Source: Owenia fusiformis (Eukaryota; Annelida; Polychaeta; Sabellida; Oweniidae). Taken from it: a stretch of 64,000 nt of DNA. The notes beneath the pieces were generated by a model. It searched no databases, was not told the origin of the DNA, and saw nothing but the letters and a program-made list of their open reading frames with translations. The translations under genes were made by a program, and so were the position numbers. Below, piece by piece: positions 25,988 through 36,098 of this stretch (its first letter is position 1; each line of letters starts with the position of its first letter). Location of the stretch: positions 30,466,867-30,530,866 of the forward strand of contig CAIIXF020000008.1 of assembly GCA_903813345.2 (NCBI GenBank). Direction: 5' to 3'.

Positions 25988-26413
25988 ATGAATGGTAGAA
26001 AAACTGTGATGGTCCCTTTTGAACGTTATCAACGGCTTCTACGAAATTCCGAGCAAGACCAAAATAGCAAACAAGAAGAAGAAGAAGAGATTAGCGTTAC
26101 TACTAAAGAAAGCAACGAGGAATCATTGGGGAAAGAATTAAGTGATACAGCGTCGAAACTATCGGGTTCTAAGACATTGGACATTGATAAAGCTGATACT
26201 GAAAAGGACTCTGAAGCTTTACCCAAAAGAAAGGAGACCGTTATCATTCCGCCTGGTATACCCGATATGACGAAGAAACGAAAATCGACGAAACCTAGGG
26301 ACGTGACCGTCCCCTTGAAAAAAGGAAAACGAGATCCGATTACTTCTCAAAGGGGCAGGGGCGCGGTAGCAGTCGCAGCATCGACCAGTAAAACCAAGTG
26401 GATATCGCTCTAA
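25988..26413 (+). CDS. Polinton small protein, acidic then basic
   Basis: A 141-aa frame with an acidic, Ser/Glu-rich first half (EEEEE) and a Lys/Arg-rich second half. No fold is recognised. It lies between the ATPase and another small gene in the element's + strand module. A structural or DNA-binding role is only a guess from its charge. Confidence 0.55.
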   Translation: MNGRKTVMVPFERYQRLLRNSEQDQNSKQEEEEEISVTTKESNEESLGKELSDTASKLSGSKTLDIDKADTEKDSEALPKRKETVIIPPGIPDMTKKRKSTKPRDVTVPLKKGKRDPITSQRGRGAVAVAASTSKTKWISL

Positions 26414-26419
26414 TTTGAT

Positions 26420-26743
26420 ATGAGTCGACTGATAAATGAACATAAAGCCTATCTGGAACTATTGGCTAAAACTAGGTCGAAGTCCCAGCGGAGTGCGTTG
26501 ATTAGGACAATCTACCCGGGACAATTAAAGGCCTTAATGGAACTAATTTTGAATGTTCTAGCCGGAAATGTGATCATCTCCAGAAAGGAGAGAATGGATC
26601 TTTTAAAATTTAGAGCCACTCTCGAATTTATGGCTGACACTAACATTCCTAATAAGCAGAAAATACAGAGACTGTTGAAAAAATCCAAAGGCATCGTTGT
26701 ATTGCTTAACATTGCTCTGATGAAAGCGTTAGCTCTTTTATAG
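26420..26743 (+). CDS. Polinton small conserved protein
   Basis: A 107-aa, Lys/Leu-rich, probably helical protein. Its layout (a Leu-rich stretch AGNVIISRKERMDLLKF, then a basic segment and a hydrophobic end) resembles a small gene I recall from Polinton/adintovirus genomes next to capsid genes. Its function is not known. Seven bases separate it from the preceding frame. Confidence 0.55.
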   Translation: MSRLINEHKAYLELLAKTRSKSQRSALIRTIYPGQLKALMELILNVLAGNVIISRKERMDLLKFRATLEFMADTNIPNKQKIQRLLKKSKGIVVLLNIALMKALALL

Positions 26744-27144
26744 GGGTTGTAAAATAAATGTAATAAAATAAGAATAAACTTCTTTATACATTCTTGTTAA
26801 TTTATTTGTTACTTCGTCGATTAAATAAGAGTACATAATCTAGACAGTGTAAATAGGAATAACTACATGCGTTACATAAAATATGTGCGCTTATATGATA
26901 GTGTACATCAAATAAAAGTAAAATTACGAGAAAAAACATTAAGGTAGTTCCGCATTATGAACAATTAAGGTAGTTCTGCATCATGAAGAATACAATAAAA
27001 TATCAAGGTATTCATATTTTACAAAATACATCATATGAATTGAATTATAAGTTCAACTGAATGAGAAATCGAATGATTCATTCCAACGTTTTTCAATAGT
27101 GTGTGCGGAAGTGCTGAACTACCTTAAATTGATGAGACATCGTT
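26744..27144. other. Convergent intergenic gap of the Polinton-type element
   Basis: This AT-rich gap separates the + strand and - strand gene modules. AATAAA-type signals occur near 26755-26775. The phrase AAGGTAGTTC is repeated (about 26940 and 26967) and present inverted near 27115, so it may hold the 3' ends of both transcript sets. No gene is seen. Confidence 0.45.
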
Positions 27145-27627
27145 TTACAAGTCCATAGTTTTATATTTAAACCATCGACGGACAGTTCTCACCACCAATT
27201 GATCGTTCATTAATGTGTCTCTGCTGAATCTATTCACGATGCTATCGAAGGAATGACCTCGACTGCGCAAGAATGCGAAAAACAAACAATAATATCCACA
27301 AGTTTGAGTGTTCGAAGGTTGCAGTTGAAAGGCTACTGTCGTTAACTTCTCTCCTCGAGAATTGTCCGTCGCGAACCGCTGAAAATCTGGGCCATAGTGC
27401 TCGGGTTTCCTGCCCAGAGAGTCGAAAAACTCTAACGAATTTTGGTCTTTATTGAACACGACCCAGTGTAAGCCCGCGTGACTTTTAGGCGCTGTGTTGG
27501 CGACTATCAGTACCCTACTGTTTCCTAAATTAGTGGCGGGCAATTCGTCACTGGCCACTACTCCTCCGTAAATTCGTTTAGTATACGGATCGGTGGTTAA
27601 CATCCTATGCAATGTGAAGCTGTACAT
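27145..27627 (-). CDS. Polinton cysteine protease (adenain-like)
   Basis: A 160-aa frame with the arrangement of adenovirus-type endopeptidases (peptidase C5): GLHWVVF around the likely catalytic His, FFDSLG, and QTCGYYCLFF around the likely catalytic Cys. In the family it matures capsid proteins. It lies eight bases downstream of the capsid gene on the same strand. Confidence 0.85.
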   Translation of the reverse strand: MYSFTLHRMLTTDPYTKRIYGGVVASDELPATNLGNSRVLIVANTAPKSHAGLHWVVFNKDQNSLEFFDSLGRKPEHYGPDFQRFATDNSRGEKLTTVAFQLQPSNTQTCGYYCLFFAFLRSRGHSFDSIVNRFSRDTLMNDQLVVRTVRRWFKYKTMDL

Positions 27628-27634
27628 GGTTCTG

Positions 27635-28963
27635 TCAATTCACGATAATATTTCTCGAGGCGTCCACTTCGAAGATTTGAGGAAAGCTTCCGCATACGAC
27701 GAGGTTGACTGGCTCTGAAAGGGCCTCTTCGAAATGCCCCTCCACTTTCACGTTGGCTCTTCTTATCAAGGGCAATGTTTCGTCAACAGATTTGACACTG
27801 TCCGAGTATTGAATATCGAACCTATAGAACGCAAAACCTGTCCCAAACTCAATGCGTGATAAGTCAAGTGGAACATTGGGATCCGCGAATAATCTTAAAT
27901 ATTCTCGAATGTAGTTGCTCTTCCTACTGTTCGTAGCGTCGAAACGTGGTGTCAGGGGTTTCTCTGGAACGCTCTGATCGTCCAGCCTAACGTCCAAATA
28001 CTTGAGACCGAATGCCTGCGCGTTAAAGGGATTCTTCTTAAAACTTCCACTTTGGGCTTGAGCACCGACCAGGAAACATACGAGCCTAGTGGGAACTGCC
28101 CCGTTATAGATGTCGTTGAAGTTGAATTGAAGTTGGCCAGCGGGTATAGTGTAACATTTAAAGTCGTTTTTCTCGTAGGAATAAATGGCGTTCTTCTCGT
28201 GTAAATGTTTATCGTAAGACTGTAATATTCCCGGGGATACTGATACCATGGCCATCCTGAGATAGACATCCACGAGTTCCACTTTGTAGATGGTATCCGA
28301 GTCTGACATCAGTCTAAAGGCATCCGATGTAGGCGTCAACTTCACTTTCACTTCGATTCCATTGAGTAAAAACTTTTCCATTTGGAAGATGTCTTCCAGC
28401 AAAGGTCCCTCCATGTCCACAATTTTACCCTCGTTGCTTTCATCCCATCTGGTCACCAAGCCCCTGGGTGCGTCTAATCCAGTTACATCGGTTCCATCCA
28501 TGACATTCCGTCCGCCGAAACAACTATCCTTATAGTACAGCGCGGCGGACAGTTTCCCTTCTTGCTCCTGTTTCGTGGTGTACAACAACGTTTTTAGATA
28601 AGCTTTGTACGGGTACATATTGATGGACGTGGGCACGGGACGCTGTTGTAACTGGATCTCCACGTGACCCCATAGAGAATGAAGGAGATTGTTCACAGGA
28701 CCAAATTTTTCAGTTATCTCGGGTACCGTTCCGTCGGAACGCAAGATACGAGCCTTCACGTAGAGCCTCGAATTTTTCAAATCGATGAGCTGCGAGGAAT
28801 TATTGGGAATACTAAACTCTACCACGGAATGATCGGTTAATTGTCCAGTGGGCCGAATCTCCACGTAAGAGTAGGCCGTCACGCTACTCTCCGTCGGTGG
28901 TTCGCCGAAAAATCTCAAATTATCGCTTATAACTTCTTCACTGCCGCTCACTTTGAACGCCAT
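27635..28963 (-). CDS. Polinton major capsid protein (hexon-like)
   Basis: A 442-aa frame resembling the major capsid proteins of Polintons and adintoviruses, often listed in invertebrate genomes as F54H12.2-like. In that family the fold is a double jelly roll. The frame is open throughout and no break is seen. Its place beside the protease is the usual order. Confidence 0.8.
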   Translation of the reverse strand: MAFKVSGSEEVISDNLRFFGEPPTESSVTAYSYVEIRPTGQLTDHSVVEFSIPNNSSQLIDLKNSRLYVKARILRSDGTVPEITEKFGPVNNLLHSLWGHVEIQLQQRPVPTSINMYPYKAYLKTLLYTTKQEQEGKLSAALYYKDSCFGGRNVMDGTDVTGLDAPRGLVTRWDESNEGKIVDMEGPLLEDIFQMEKFLLNGIEVKVKLTPTSDAFRLMSDSDTIYKVELVDVYLRMAMVSVSPGILQSYDKHLHEKNAIYSYEKNDFKCYTIPAGQLQFNFNDIYNGAVPTRLVCFLVGAQAQSGSFKKNPFNAQAFGLKYLDVRLDDQSVPEKPLTPRFDATNSRKSNYIREYLRLFADPNVPLDLSRIEFGTGFAFYRFDIQYSDSVKSVDETLPLIRRANVKVEGHFEEALSEPVNLVVCGSFPQIFEVDASRNIIVN

Positions 28964-28990
28964 CTTTATTTATTTTTTTTTTTGCTTTTT

Positions 28991-29413
28991 TCAATTTCTG
29001 TCAAAGATATTTTCGTAGCCTTTCTTCCCCTTACGTTGTTGACCGTTCGGCTTTTTCTTCTTACTGACCGCAGCGACTCCAGTATGCTTTCTTTTATTCT
29101 TGGTGGTCGCGGGTTGCATCGTTGAAATCTCGTTATGTCTCGCCATCATTTTCTGTTGCTGTAAATCTGAACGCGCTCGTTCGGTGACGGCTTGAATCGG
29201 AGAGATCATTTTTACCGGGGCCTGCGCTTCCCTCACGGACGATAGGGGGATGTATCTGGCTTTGTGTTTTCCCCTGCCTATCTGAGCCAACACCCGACCC
29301 TCCCGACTAGCCCGAATGAACGAGTCCCATTTCTTAGGGTCGTCCACGTAAAGTTCCAATTTCATTTTATTTCTCGTTTTTATTACAACAAACGACGTAT
29401 GTGAACCGCGCAA
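28991..29413 (-). CDS. Polinton basic protein, possible core/minor structural
   Basis: A 140-aa frame (a later Met near 29365 is an equally good start) with a strongly basic C-terminus rich in Lys (KKKKPNGQQRKGKKG). Its position just upstream of the capsid gene and its charge suggest a DNA-condensing or minor structural role by analogy with adenovirus core proteins; this is inference. Confidence 0.5.
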   Translation of the reverse strand: MRGSHTSFVVIKTRNKMKLELYVDDPKKWDSFIRASREGRVLAQIGRGKHKARYIPLSSVREAQAPVKMISPIQAVTERARSDLQQQKMMARHNEISTMQPATTKNKRKHTGVAAVSKKKKPNGQQRKGKKGYENIFDRN

Positions 29414-29802
29414 GTCACTGCTCCTTCTCTGAATGACACCGTCTTGTTGTTGTCTCCTCTTATATTTATCTTGATTCTGTCGAAGTGAACTTGATTGATG
29501 GGAAAGTACATGGGCCTATCGAACACCCTGTTCGGATTTGATTTGGGAATTCTTCTCAGAATGCACTTTTTCTCGCAGTTCACCACGGATGAATCGGCCA
29601 GTTCGCATAAAACGTCCAAACAACTCACTTCAGAATCGCAAATGGGATCCTCGGGAAAATTGATTTCGCAAAGGGCTATCTGCCAAAGACCTATCAGATT
29701 CAAGTAGCCGGGTAGAACGACCGTGAAGCTATTCGAATTGTTAAAAGGATAATACTGTCTAGAGTCGTTGCTGCTCAAGAAAAAATAATGGTCCGTCTCC
29801 AT
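29383..29802 (-). CDS. Polinton protein, candidate minor capsid (penton-like)
   Basis: A 139-aa frame beginning METDHYFFLSSNDS. Its beta-rich look and its position in the capsid module fit the penton/minor capsid slot, but no decisive motif is visible. Its end overlaps the start of the neighbouring basic-protein frame. Confidence 0.5.
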   Translation of the reverse strand: METDHYFFLSSNDSRQYYPFNNSNSFTVVLPGYLNLIGLWQIALCEINFPEDPICDSEVSCLDVLCELADSSVVNCEKKCILRRIPKSNPNRVFDRPMYFPINQVHFDRIKINIRGDNNKTVSFREGAVTCAVHIRRLL

Positions 29803-30235
29803 CGTTTTACTCGGACTAAATGAATGAGTTCAAGTGGTGGATGAAATTATAAATATGTAAAGGGACCTTCCAAAATGGACAGGGCCAGGGGGTCAAATAA
29901 TCATGCAATTTGTTTTCAATACTACTTCATGTTTAAGTTATGGTATTTCGAAATAACAGCATTTCAAACTCTACACTTAATTGAACTTTATTGAATCCTC
30001 AAAAGTATCGAATTTAGTTTGAAACACTTCATTAAAAATAAACAAATGAAATTCTTTTTTATTTTCTGATATAATCACTTTTTATTAATTCCATTTTCAT
30101 TTACATTTTATTCTGAAATACATTTTCTTGCTGTCATAGCAACTGTATTATACGGTCTCAAAATCCTATATTAACCCAATATTAGTGATTGTTCTCTGAT
30201 GTATCACATATAAATGTTGTTGGCTGAATGTCAAT

Positions 30236-31170
30236 AATAAAACTGCTTTGTGTTTCCAAAGCTTGTGACATCATCAAAACCGAGTGAAGCATTTTCTTGG
30301 GATCCGAAAAGTTCTGGCGACAATGGCTGGGATTCGGGTACCTCGTGGCTTTGTCTCTTCGGAGTCACCATCCGGTCTGAATCGTAGGAATCCCCCTTTC
30401 TCTTATTGATCAGAGTATATTTCTGACTAGCTCCCGAATTACCGCTGTCTGTTCCTTTGTCATCGGTTGAAGTAACTAAAAGACACGCAGTGAAAGATTT
30501 ATATCAAATTCATGTTGAAATACATTACACAATGTTTATGCTATTTAGCGCGTTTCCCCCTACCATACGAACATGCTATTTTAGATGACAGTCATAATAT
30601 CATGTGATATTAACAAACAGTACCGAATTATAGATACATGTATTGTACATGTTGTATACAAAACTCACGCAATAAGTGACTTAACTTACCATTTTCTTTG
30701 TTTTCTTTCACTGCAGTTAAAATGCAGGCATTTATCTCTCCAATTTTTTCCTTTAACAGCTCGAAGTCTTCCCAGTCGATTTTGATTTCATCCGATTCGT
30801 CGCTTTGCTTTCCAGAGGAGGACTGTGTAGCATTTTTTCTCGTTCTCTTCATTTTCATGTATGTGTTTTCGTACCCATCCCGTCCAACGTACACAGTCAA
30901 TAACTTGTCCAGTTTGATTAACATCTCCTCGCCCCCAGCCATCACACATCGAGCGAATTGCGAAAGTGTTGGTATGGCATCCCTGAAGAGAACGTACTGT
31001 TTGATGGACAGTAGCACAGACTTGTTGAAGTAACAAAGTTCTGATGTATTTAGTATTCTTTGCTGGAATAGTAAAAATGGTTTGGGATATTTCCCCAATC
31101 TAACGTCCACTTTAAATTCACTTCCAAACTCGAATACAGCCAGAGAGTTGATTTCTTGCGCTTCAGTCAT
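30236..31170 (-). CDS. Unrecognised protein next to the Polinton capsid module
   Basis: Two coding blocks (about 31170-30690 and 30478-30236) separated by an intron-like gap. The first block starts MTEAQEINSLAVFEFGSEFK, has a compact N-terminal region and then a basic/Ser-rich linker and a helical tail. The second is Ser/Asp-rich. A PC4-like DNA-binding fold in the first ~60 residues crossed my mind but is unsupported. Strand and proximity make it a likely accessory gene of the element; it could also be a host gene at its edge. Confidence 0.45.
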
Positions 31171-31399
31171 TGTAATGTACAGTATACGATGATCTTACTA
31201 TATTTTCAATTTATTTTACTTTTTTCTGGATTGTTAAAATATTTACTGGTAATCGATCAGAGTTGACGATGGTAATGAGGGCTACAGTAAACTTTAACGA
31301 AGAACTCAATGTGATCCCTAACACTCAGCCAATGAGACTTGACTTAGTTTTAAACCCACCAATGGAAAAGGGCATTTGGAATGCGTGATCCCTACATAT

Positions 31400-31870
31400 A
31401 ACAAATGAGTGACTTTGGTACAACATTTACAGTGTTGTACCATATTTTCTAAATGGCTCACTAATCGTCGCCCTCCTTTGTTATCGAGCTAATGAGGCGA
31501 GCGGGAGACGTAGGGAGGGAAGAGTGTTGAGCAACATAGCTTGGTACAACGTTGACGTGTGGCTCCCTTAACAAAGGGCGATGCGTAACATACAGAGGTA
31601 GAACACCATGGTACAACACCTTAACAATGGGTGTTGAGCAACATAGCTTGGTACAACGTTGACATGTGTCTCCCTTAACAAAGGGCGTTGCGTAACATAC
31701 AGAGGTAGAACATCATGGTACAACACCTTAACAATGGGGTGTTGCGTAACATACAACGTGGTACAACCTTAGAACAAAGGGGTGTTACGCAACATACAAC
31801 GTGGTACAACCTTAGAACAACCTTAGAACAAAGGGATTATGTAATGGTACACCGTAGTACAACCTTAGAA
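31400..31870. repeat. 107-bp tandem repeat with GGTACAAC motif
   Basis: Two near-identical units start near 31527 and 31634 (TTGAGCAACATAGCTTGGTA; CTTAACAAAGGGCG; GGTACAACACCTTAACAATG). Shorter variants continue to 31870 with ACAACGTGGTACAACCTTAG. A small hairpin at about 31414-31442 pairs TGGTACAACA with TGTTGTACCA. The repeat lies between the Polinton-type element and the 3' end of the lectin-like pseudogene. Confidence 0.8.
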
Positions 31871-32590
31871 TGTGGCTCCCTCATTCCCTAATAACTACTA
31901 GCGACTTTAACACCATTTGAGCTGCGGCGAGTAAGCCACCTCGGACCATGCTTATATCCAGACTGAATGCTGCCGTCATAACTATAAAATCTCCAGTGTT
32001 GCTTAGCCTGATGATGTGACCCCATTTTGTCCTTCATATACACGTATTTATAACCGACACCACGTACAGACAGCATATTTTGACTTTGGTAGTTCATTAC
32101 ATGATCCTCGTAACGAACCCATATATCTTTCTCACTTGGAGACTCCACATTGCGCACTTTTGCATAGGTGCCATCATCAGTCAAAATTGGACAATCACCA
32201 TTCTCACTTCTGATAACATACAGCTCAGGAGTTGATTGACTTGCGCATTGAAGCTGTTCTTGAGGATTTTCGTTGCCAACATTTTCATCGACCTTCCTCC
32301 ATTGTTGTCTTCTCGACGATCGCCATCGATCAAGTGTTATATCCCCCGTACCTTCTTCAACTCCCACGTAAGTGTTGTCATACTCAAGGATTAGTTGAAG
32401 TGACGCATGTCTCCAGAACTGATAACGACTGCTTCGGAGATATGGAGTTAGAATGAGACGATTTCCCTGCTTGGTTAGGTATAAGTCTGATTCGAGGTTT
32501 CTTATTCTCTTGTCATCGAAATACCAAAGTTGATGGTACACAAGTTCCTGTTGGATTGGTCGCACAACAACGTTTTCGTATGACCCTTGT

Positions 32591-35500
32591 CAGTGGCGTA
32601 GGAACAATGTACGCCAAAACGCCAGTGCGTAGTGTTGAAAAGTGAGAATAAAAAAGACTTTTTAACTTTCCTATGTTCTTTAGTCATATTTTCTCATTGT
32701 TTAAATTGTAAAAGTAATCTCGAGCACACTAGCCTAAAGAAATGTTTTGTGGATACCATATTATTATTGGTCTGTCTGGCAAATATCATTTAACAGATTG
32801 AATTCCCTTACCAACATGCTTTATTTCATGAAAATCGAGCCACTATTGACTGTCTTATAAATACAATTTCGCCAAATATTCGTGAATCGCGTTCTCTTCA
32901 CGAATTTGAGAGGAAAGCTGGTTTTTTTTTCAAAAACTACTTGATGAATACCTTTGACATTTTTTCTGCATTTTCCGTAATGCTTATGCTAACTATGGTA
33001 TCATATAATTATAATGATGAACCTTTTTTTTTTTTTTTTTTTTTTATTTATTAAAATCATATAAACATATATACATATAAGTGATAATGACACCCTAGTG
33101 GGTGTATGTCTTATCACAAGCTAAAATATTTAAAAATGGCATATTGTTAGTTACATTTATTATTGATATTACAAAGTGTCTCAAAGTATAAATTATGTAA
33201 GCCAAACTGGGAAACAAATAAAAATAAAAATGATGTACATTATAAAAGATGTAATAAAACATTTTAATGATGTAGAATAGCTAAATGGAAAAAGGTGCAT
33301 CTGTTAAAAATTTGTACAGGGTACTAGTCATAGAGACTAATTACAAGTCTTTTGAAGGCTCGCTTAAAAATAAAAATGGTTTTTGAATTTTTGATAACAT
33401 CTGGAGTTGAATTCCAGATTATTCCCCCTTGAGTTTTAATACTTCGTTTGCCATAGTTGGTTCTAAATTTGGAAATATGAAGATTGTCAGTCTGTCTTGT
33501 ATTGTGGTCGTGTACCTGCTGATTTGCTTGAAAATAATTGCAAAATAAGTCATTCGGAAAATTGTATGGACGTTTGATGCATTTGTAAGTAAAGATAAGA
33601 ACATTGAGTTTATAAATATCATTTATTTTCAGTATATTTAGTTGTTGAAATAAAGGTGATGATGGTGCTTTATTATATTCACTATTAGTAACTAAGCGGG
33701 CAAATCTTTTCTGCAGCTTTAATAAGATATCAATATGTGTTTTTCCTGTCCCACCCCAAGCTGGGATGCAATATTGTAAGTGTGAGTAAATAAGTGAGTA
33801 ATAGATATTCAATAATGATTTGATACTGAGTTTGTGTTTTATTCGAAAAAGAGTACCTATGGTTTTTGAAATTTTTAGTGCAATTTTCCGAATATGTTCT
33901 TTCCAATTTAAATTTTGGTCAATTATAACGCCAAGAAAATTTGTTGAAAAAACACGAATAATGTAAGAGTCTCTAATTTTGATTGAAATATTATCTGGTA
34001 CCCTATTTTGTGAAGTTGTAAAGACCATAAAGTTGGTTTTATCAATGTTCAATGAGAGTTTATTAGCACAGAACCAATCATCTACAGTTTTTAATTCATT
34101 ATTCACTATATCAATTAAGGAATAAATATTTTTGTCAGAGCAAAGAATATTTGTATCATCAGCAAAAATTACATATTTGAATAAATTGCTAGTAGAGATT
34201 AGGTCATTTATGTAAAGGATGAAAAGTACGGGGCCTAAAATGGATCCCTGAGGGACACCACATTGTATTGTTTTCATATCCGAGTATTCATGTTCAAAAA
34301 AAGTAGTTTGCTTTCTGTTACTAAGATAACTTTTGAACCAATCCAAGGATTTACCCTGGAAGCCGTAAAAATTCAATTTAGTAAGTAGAATATCATGGTT
34401 AACCGTATCAAAGGCTTTACTTAAATCCAAAAAGATCCCTAAACTGTAATGTTTATTCTCCATAGCTTTCCTTAGGTTTTCTAGGAAAGTTAAAATAGCT
34501 AAGCAAGTAGATCGATTCCTTCGAAATCCAAATTGATTGATACAGATTATTTTGAATTTTTCAACGAACTCAACAACTCTATTATACATAATTTTCTCAA
34601 ATATTTTAGAAAAAACTGATAAAAGTGATATCGGCCTATAATTACTAAAGTATCTTTGATCATTCTTTTTGAAGATTGGAATAATTTTGGCTATTTTCAG
34701 TTGATCTGGAAAGACACCAGTCGAGAGAGATAAATTGGTCAAATGGAGCAAAGGAGGAGTGAATATGTCATTTGAATTCTTAACTGTTATTGGTTTAATT
34801 TCGTCATACCCTGCTGCTGAATCTTTTAAATTATCAATAATTTTTTTGACTTCTTTATCTGTTACTCTTCTTAAAAATATACTTTGATTGAATGAATCTG
34901 TCAATTTGCTTAAGTAATATTTTGGGGAAAAATTAGCATTTTTTATATTATTTGCAAGATTAGGTCCTACTTCGGTAAAATAATCATTAAAAAGATTAGC
35001 AATTTGTTTATGGTCTTTAATCAGCTTATTATCATAAATAAATTCCTTGTTTGTCAGATTTGAACGTTTGTCTCTGTTAAGAATTTCATTAATGTTTTTC
35101 CATGTTTCCTTTAGATTACCCGAACAACTGTTGAACTTGCGTTTATAGTAAAGTCTTTCCGAATTTAGAACCTCTTTAGATTTAGATGTATATTTTTTTA
35201 TTCTCCCCTACCCCAATTTTTCAATTTCACTATCGATTTATATTCCGTTGCTATGCAAAATCATAGACACGAAATTATAGTTAAGTCAACAATTATCTAT
35301 TTTCTTACTAAATCACTAATTGTTATTGGTAGTACTTTTTGAAATATGGATGTTAAAGACAAAAACAACTTGAAAATGCTGATTATTCAATTACACGTTC
35401 CATTGATTTCAGTTCTAGAAAAGCGATAACCTAGTTTTTTTTCATTTGACAAATAATAGATTCTTGTTTTATAACATTTTTTGGCATCCCCGAAGTCACG

Positions 35501-36098
35501 TTGACCTCGATTTGACCTTTGTGGTGGGTGTATTTATTTGTTTCATTGATCACGAATGCGTTTCTGTATATCAATTGATCAAACTAGTTTCTTTAATCTG
35601 TACGTATTGTATTGCACGGTACACGATGGAATCCGACAATACTATATATCTTCAGATCTTAATTCAATTATTCGAAAATGATTAAAAAATCTCTAATTGT
35701 TTTTTGGAAATTGGTCGTCTCAATCGTTCGAGATATTAGCAAAGTGAGAATGATTTTCGTCGAGATTTAAAAGATAGGCTTTCCAAGGTGATTTTAAATG
35801 ATGAAAATCATTCGAACATTTTAAAGCACATTAAAAAGGTATCGGGGATTTAAAGCTTGCATATGAAATCGAAACGCCAACCTATACGTATGACCAATCG
35901 CCCATACAAATGCATCGCTTAAGTATTTCCGTTCACATTTAGGTTGTGAATATTGCAAGCTTGAAATCTCTGTTACCATAAAATGACGTTTTACGAGCAT
36001 AATATAGGCGTTTTGATAAAGAATATTGACACAATTGTTTCATATTTTTTGGCGGGATTTTTGGCGTAGTGTTGAATTTACACCTTCCTACGCCCCTG
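32591..36098. mobile_element. hAT-like element inserted in the lectin-like gene
   Basis: The element has inverted ends CAGGGGCGTAGGA and CAGTGGCGTAGGA and a 5-bp direct repeat CTTGT at 32586-32590 and 36099-36103. CAGGGGCG-type ends are typical of hAT elements; a 5-bp duplication fits the hAT5 group better than the usual 8 bp. Subterminal GGCGTAGTGTTGAA occurs at both ends. Without the LINE (about 2.2 kb) it is ~1.3 kb and has no recognisable transposase. Dropping it with one CTTGT copy joins the flanking lectin-like frame in phase (LLTGQ to GSYENV). Confidence 0.82.
33024..35204 (-). mobile_element. 5'-truncated LINE (non-LTR retrotransposon)
   Basis: A reverse transcriptase frame runs without stops from about 35203 to 33324 (~626 codons). 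Visible motifs are NYRPISLL, FLDLSKAFDTV, GVPQGSILGP, YVIFADDT and the thumb/C-terminal region. The 3' end is a run of about 22 T on the + strand (33024-33045), which is the poly(A) tail. The endonuclease domain and ORF1 are missing, so the copy is 5'-truncated as usual after target-primed insertion. Motif wording and the poly(A) tail suggest the Jockey/CR1 group. The intact frame points to a recent insertion, later than the hAT-like host element. A target duplication could not be identified. Confidence 0.9.

Larger units (their letters stand above)
23412..31170. mobile_element. Polinton/Maverick-type virus-like element (capsid-bearing)
   Basis: The family is recognised from its gene set: a retroviral-type integrase with chromodomain-like tail and a FtsK/HerA-type packaging ATPase on the + strand, facing an adenain-like protease and a major capsid protein on the - strand, plus small conserved genes. 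The capsid and packaging genes look whole with no obvious breaks, which suggests a young insertion or selection on the genes. I found no protein-primed DNA polymerase B, and I could not define terminal inverted repeats or the target duplication. As a self-synthesising Polinton it is therefore incomplete, or belongs to a polymerase-less relative. The limits given are those of recognisable genes. Confidence 0.88.

Noticed and set aside
23369-29707. Opposite-strand frames across the Polinton-type genes
   Set aside because: They are shadows of the longer capsid, integrase and ATPase frames.
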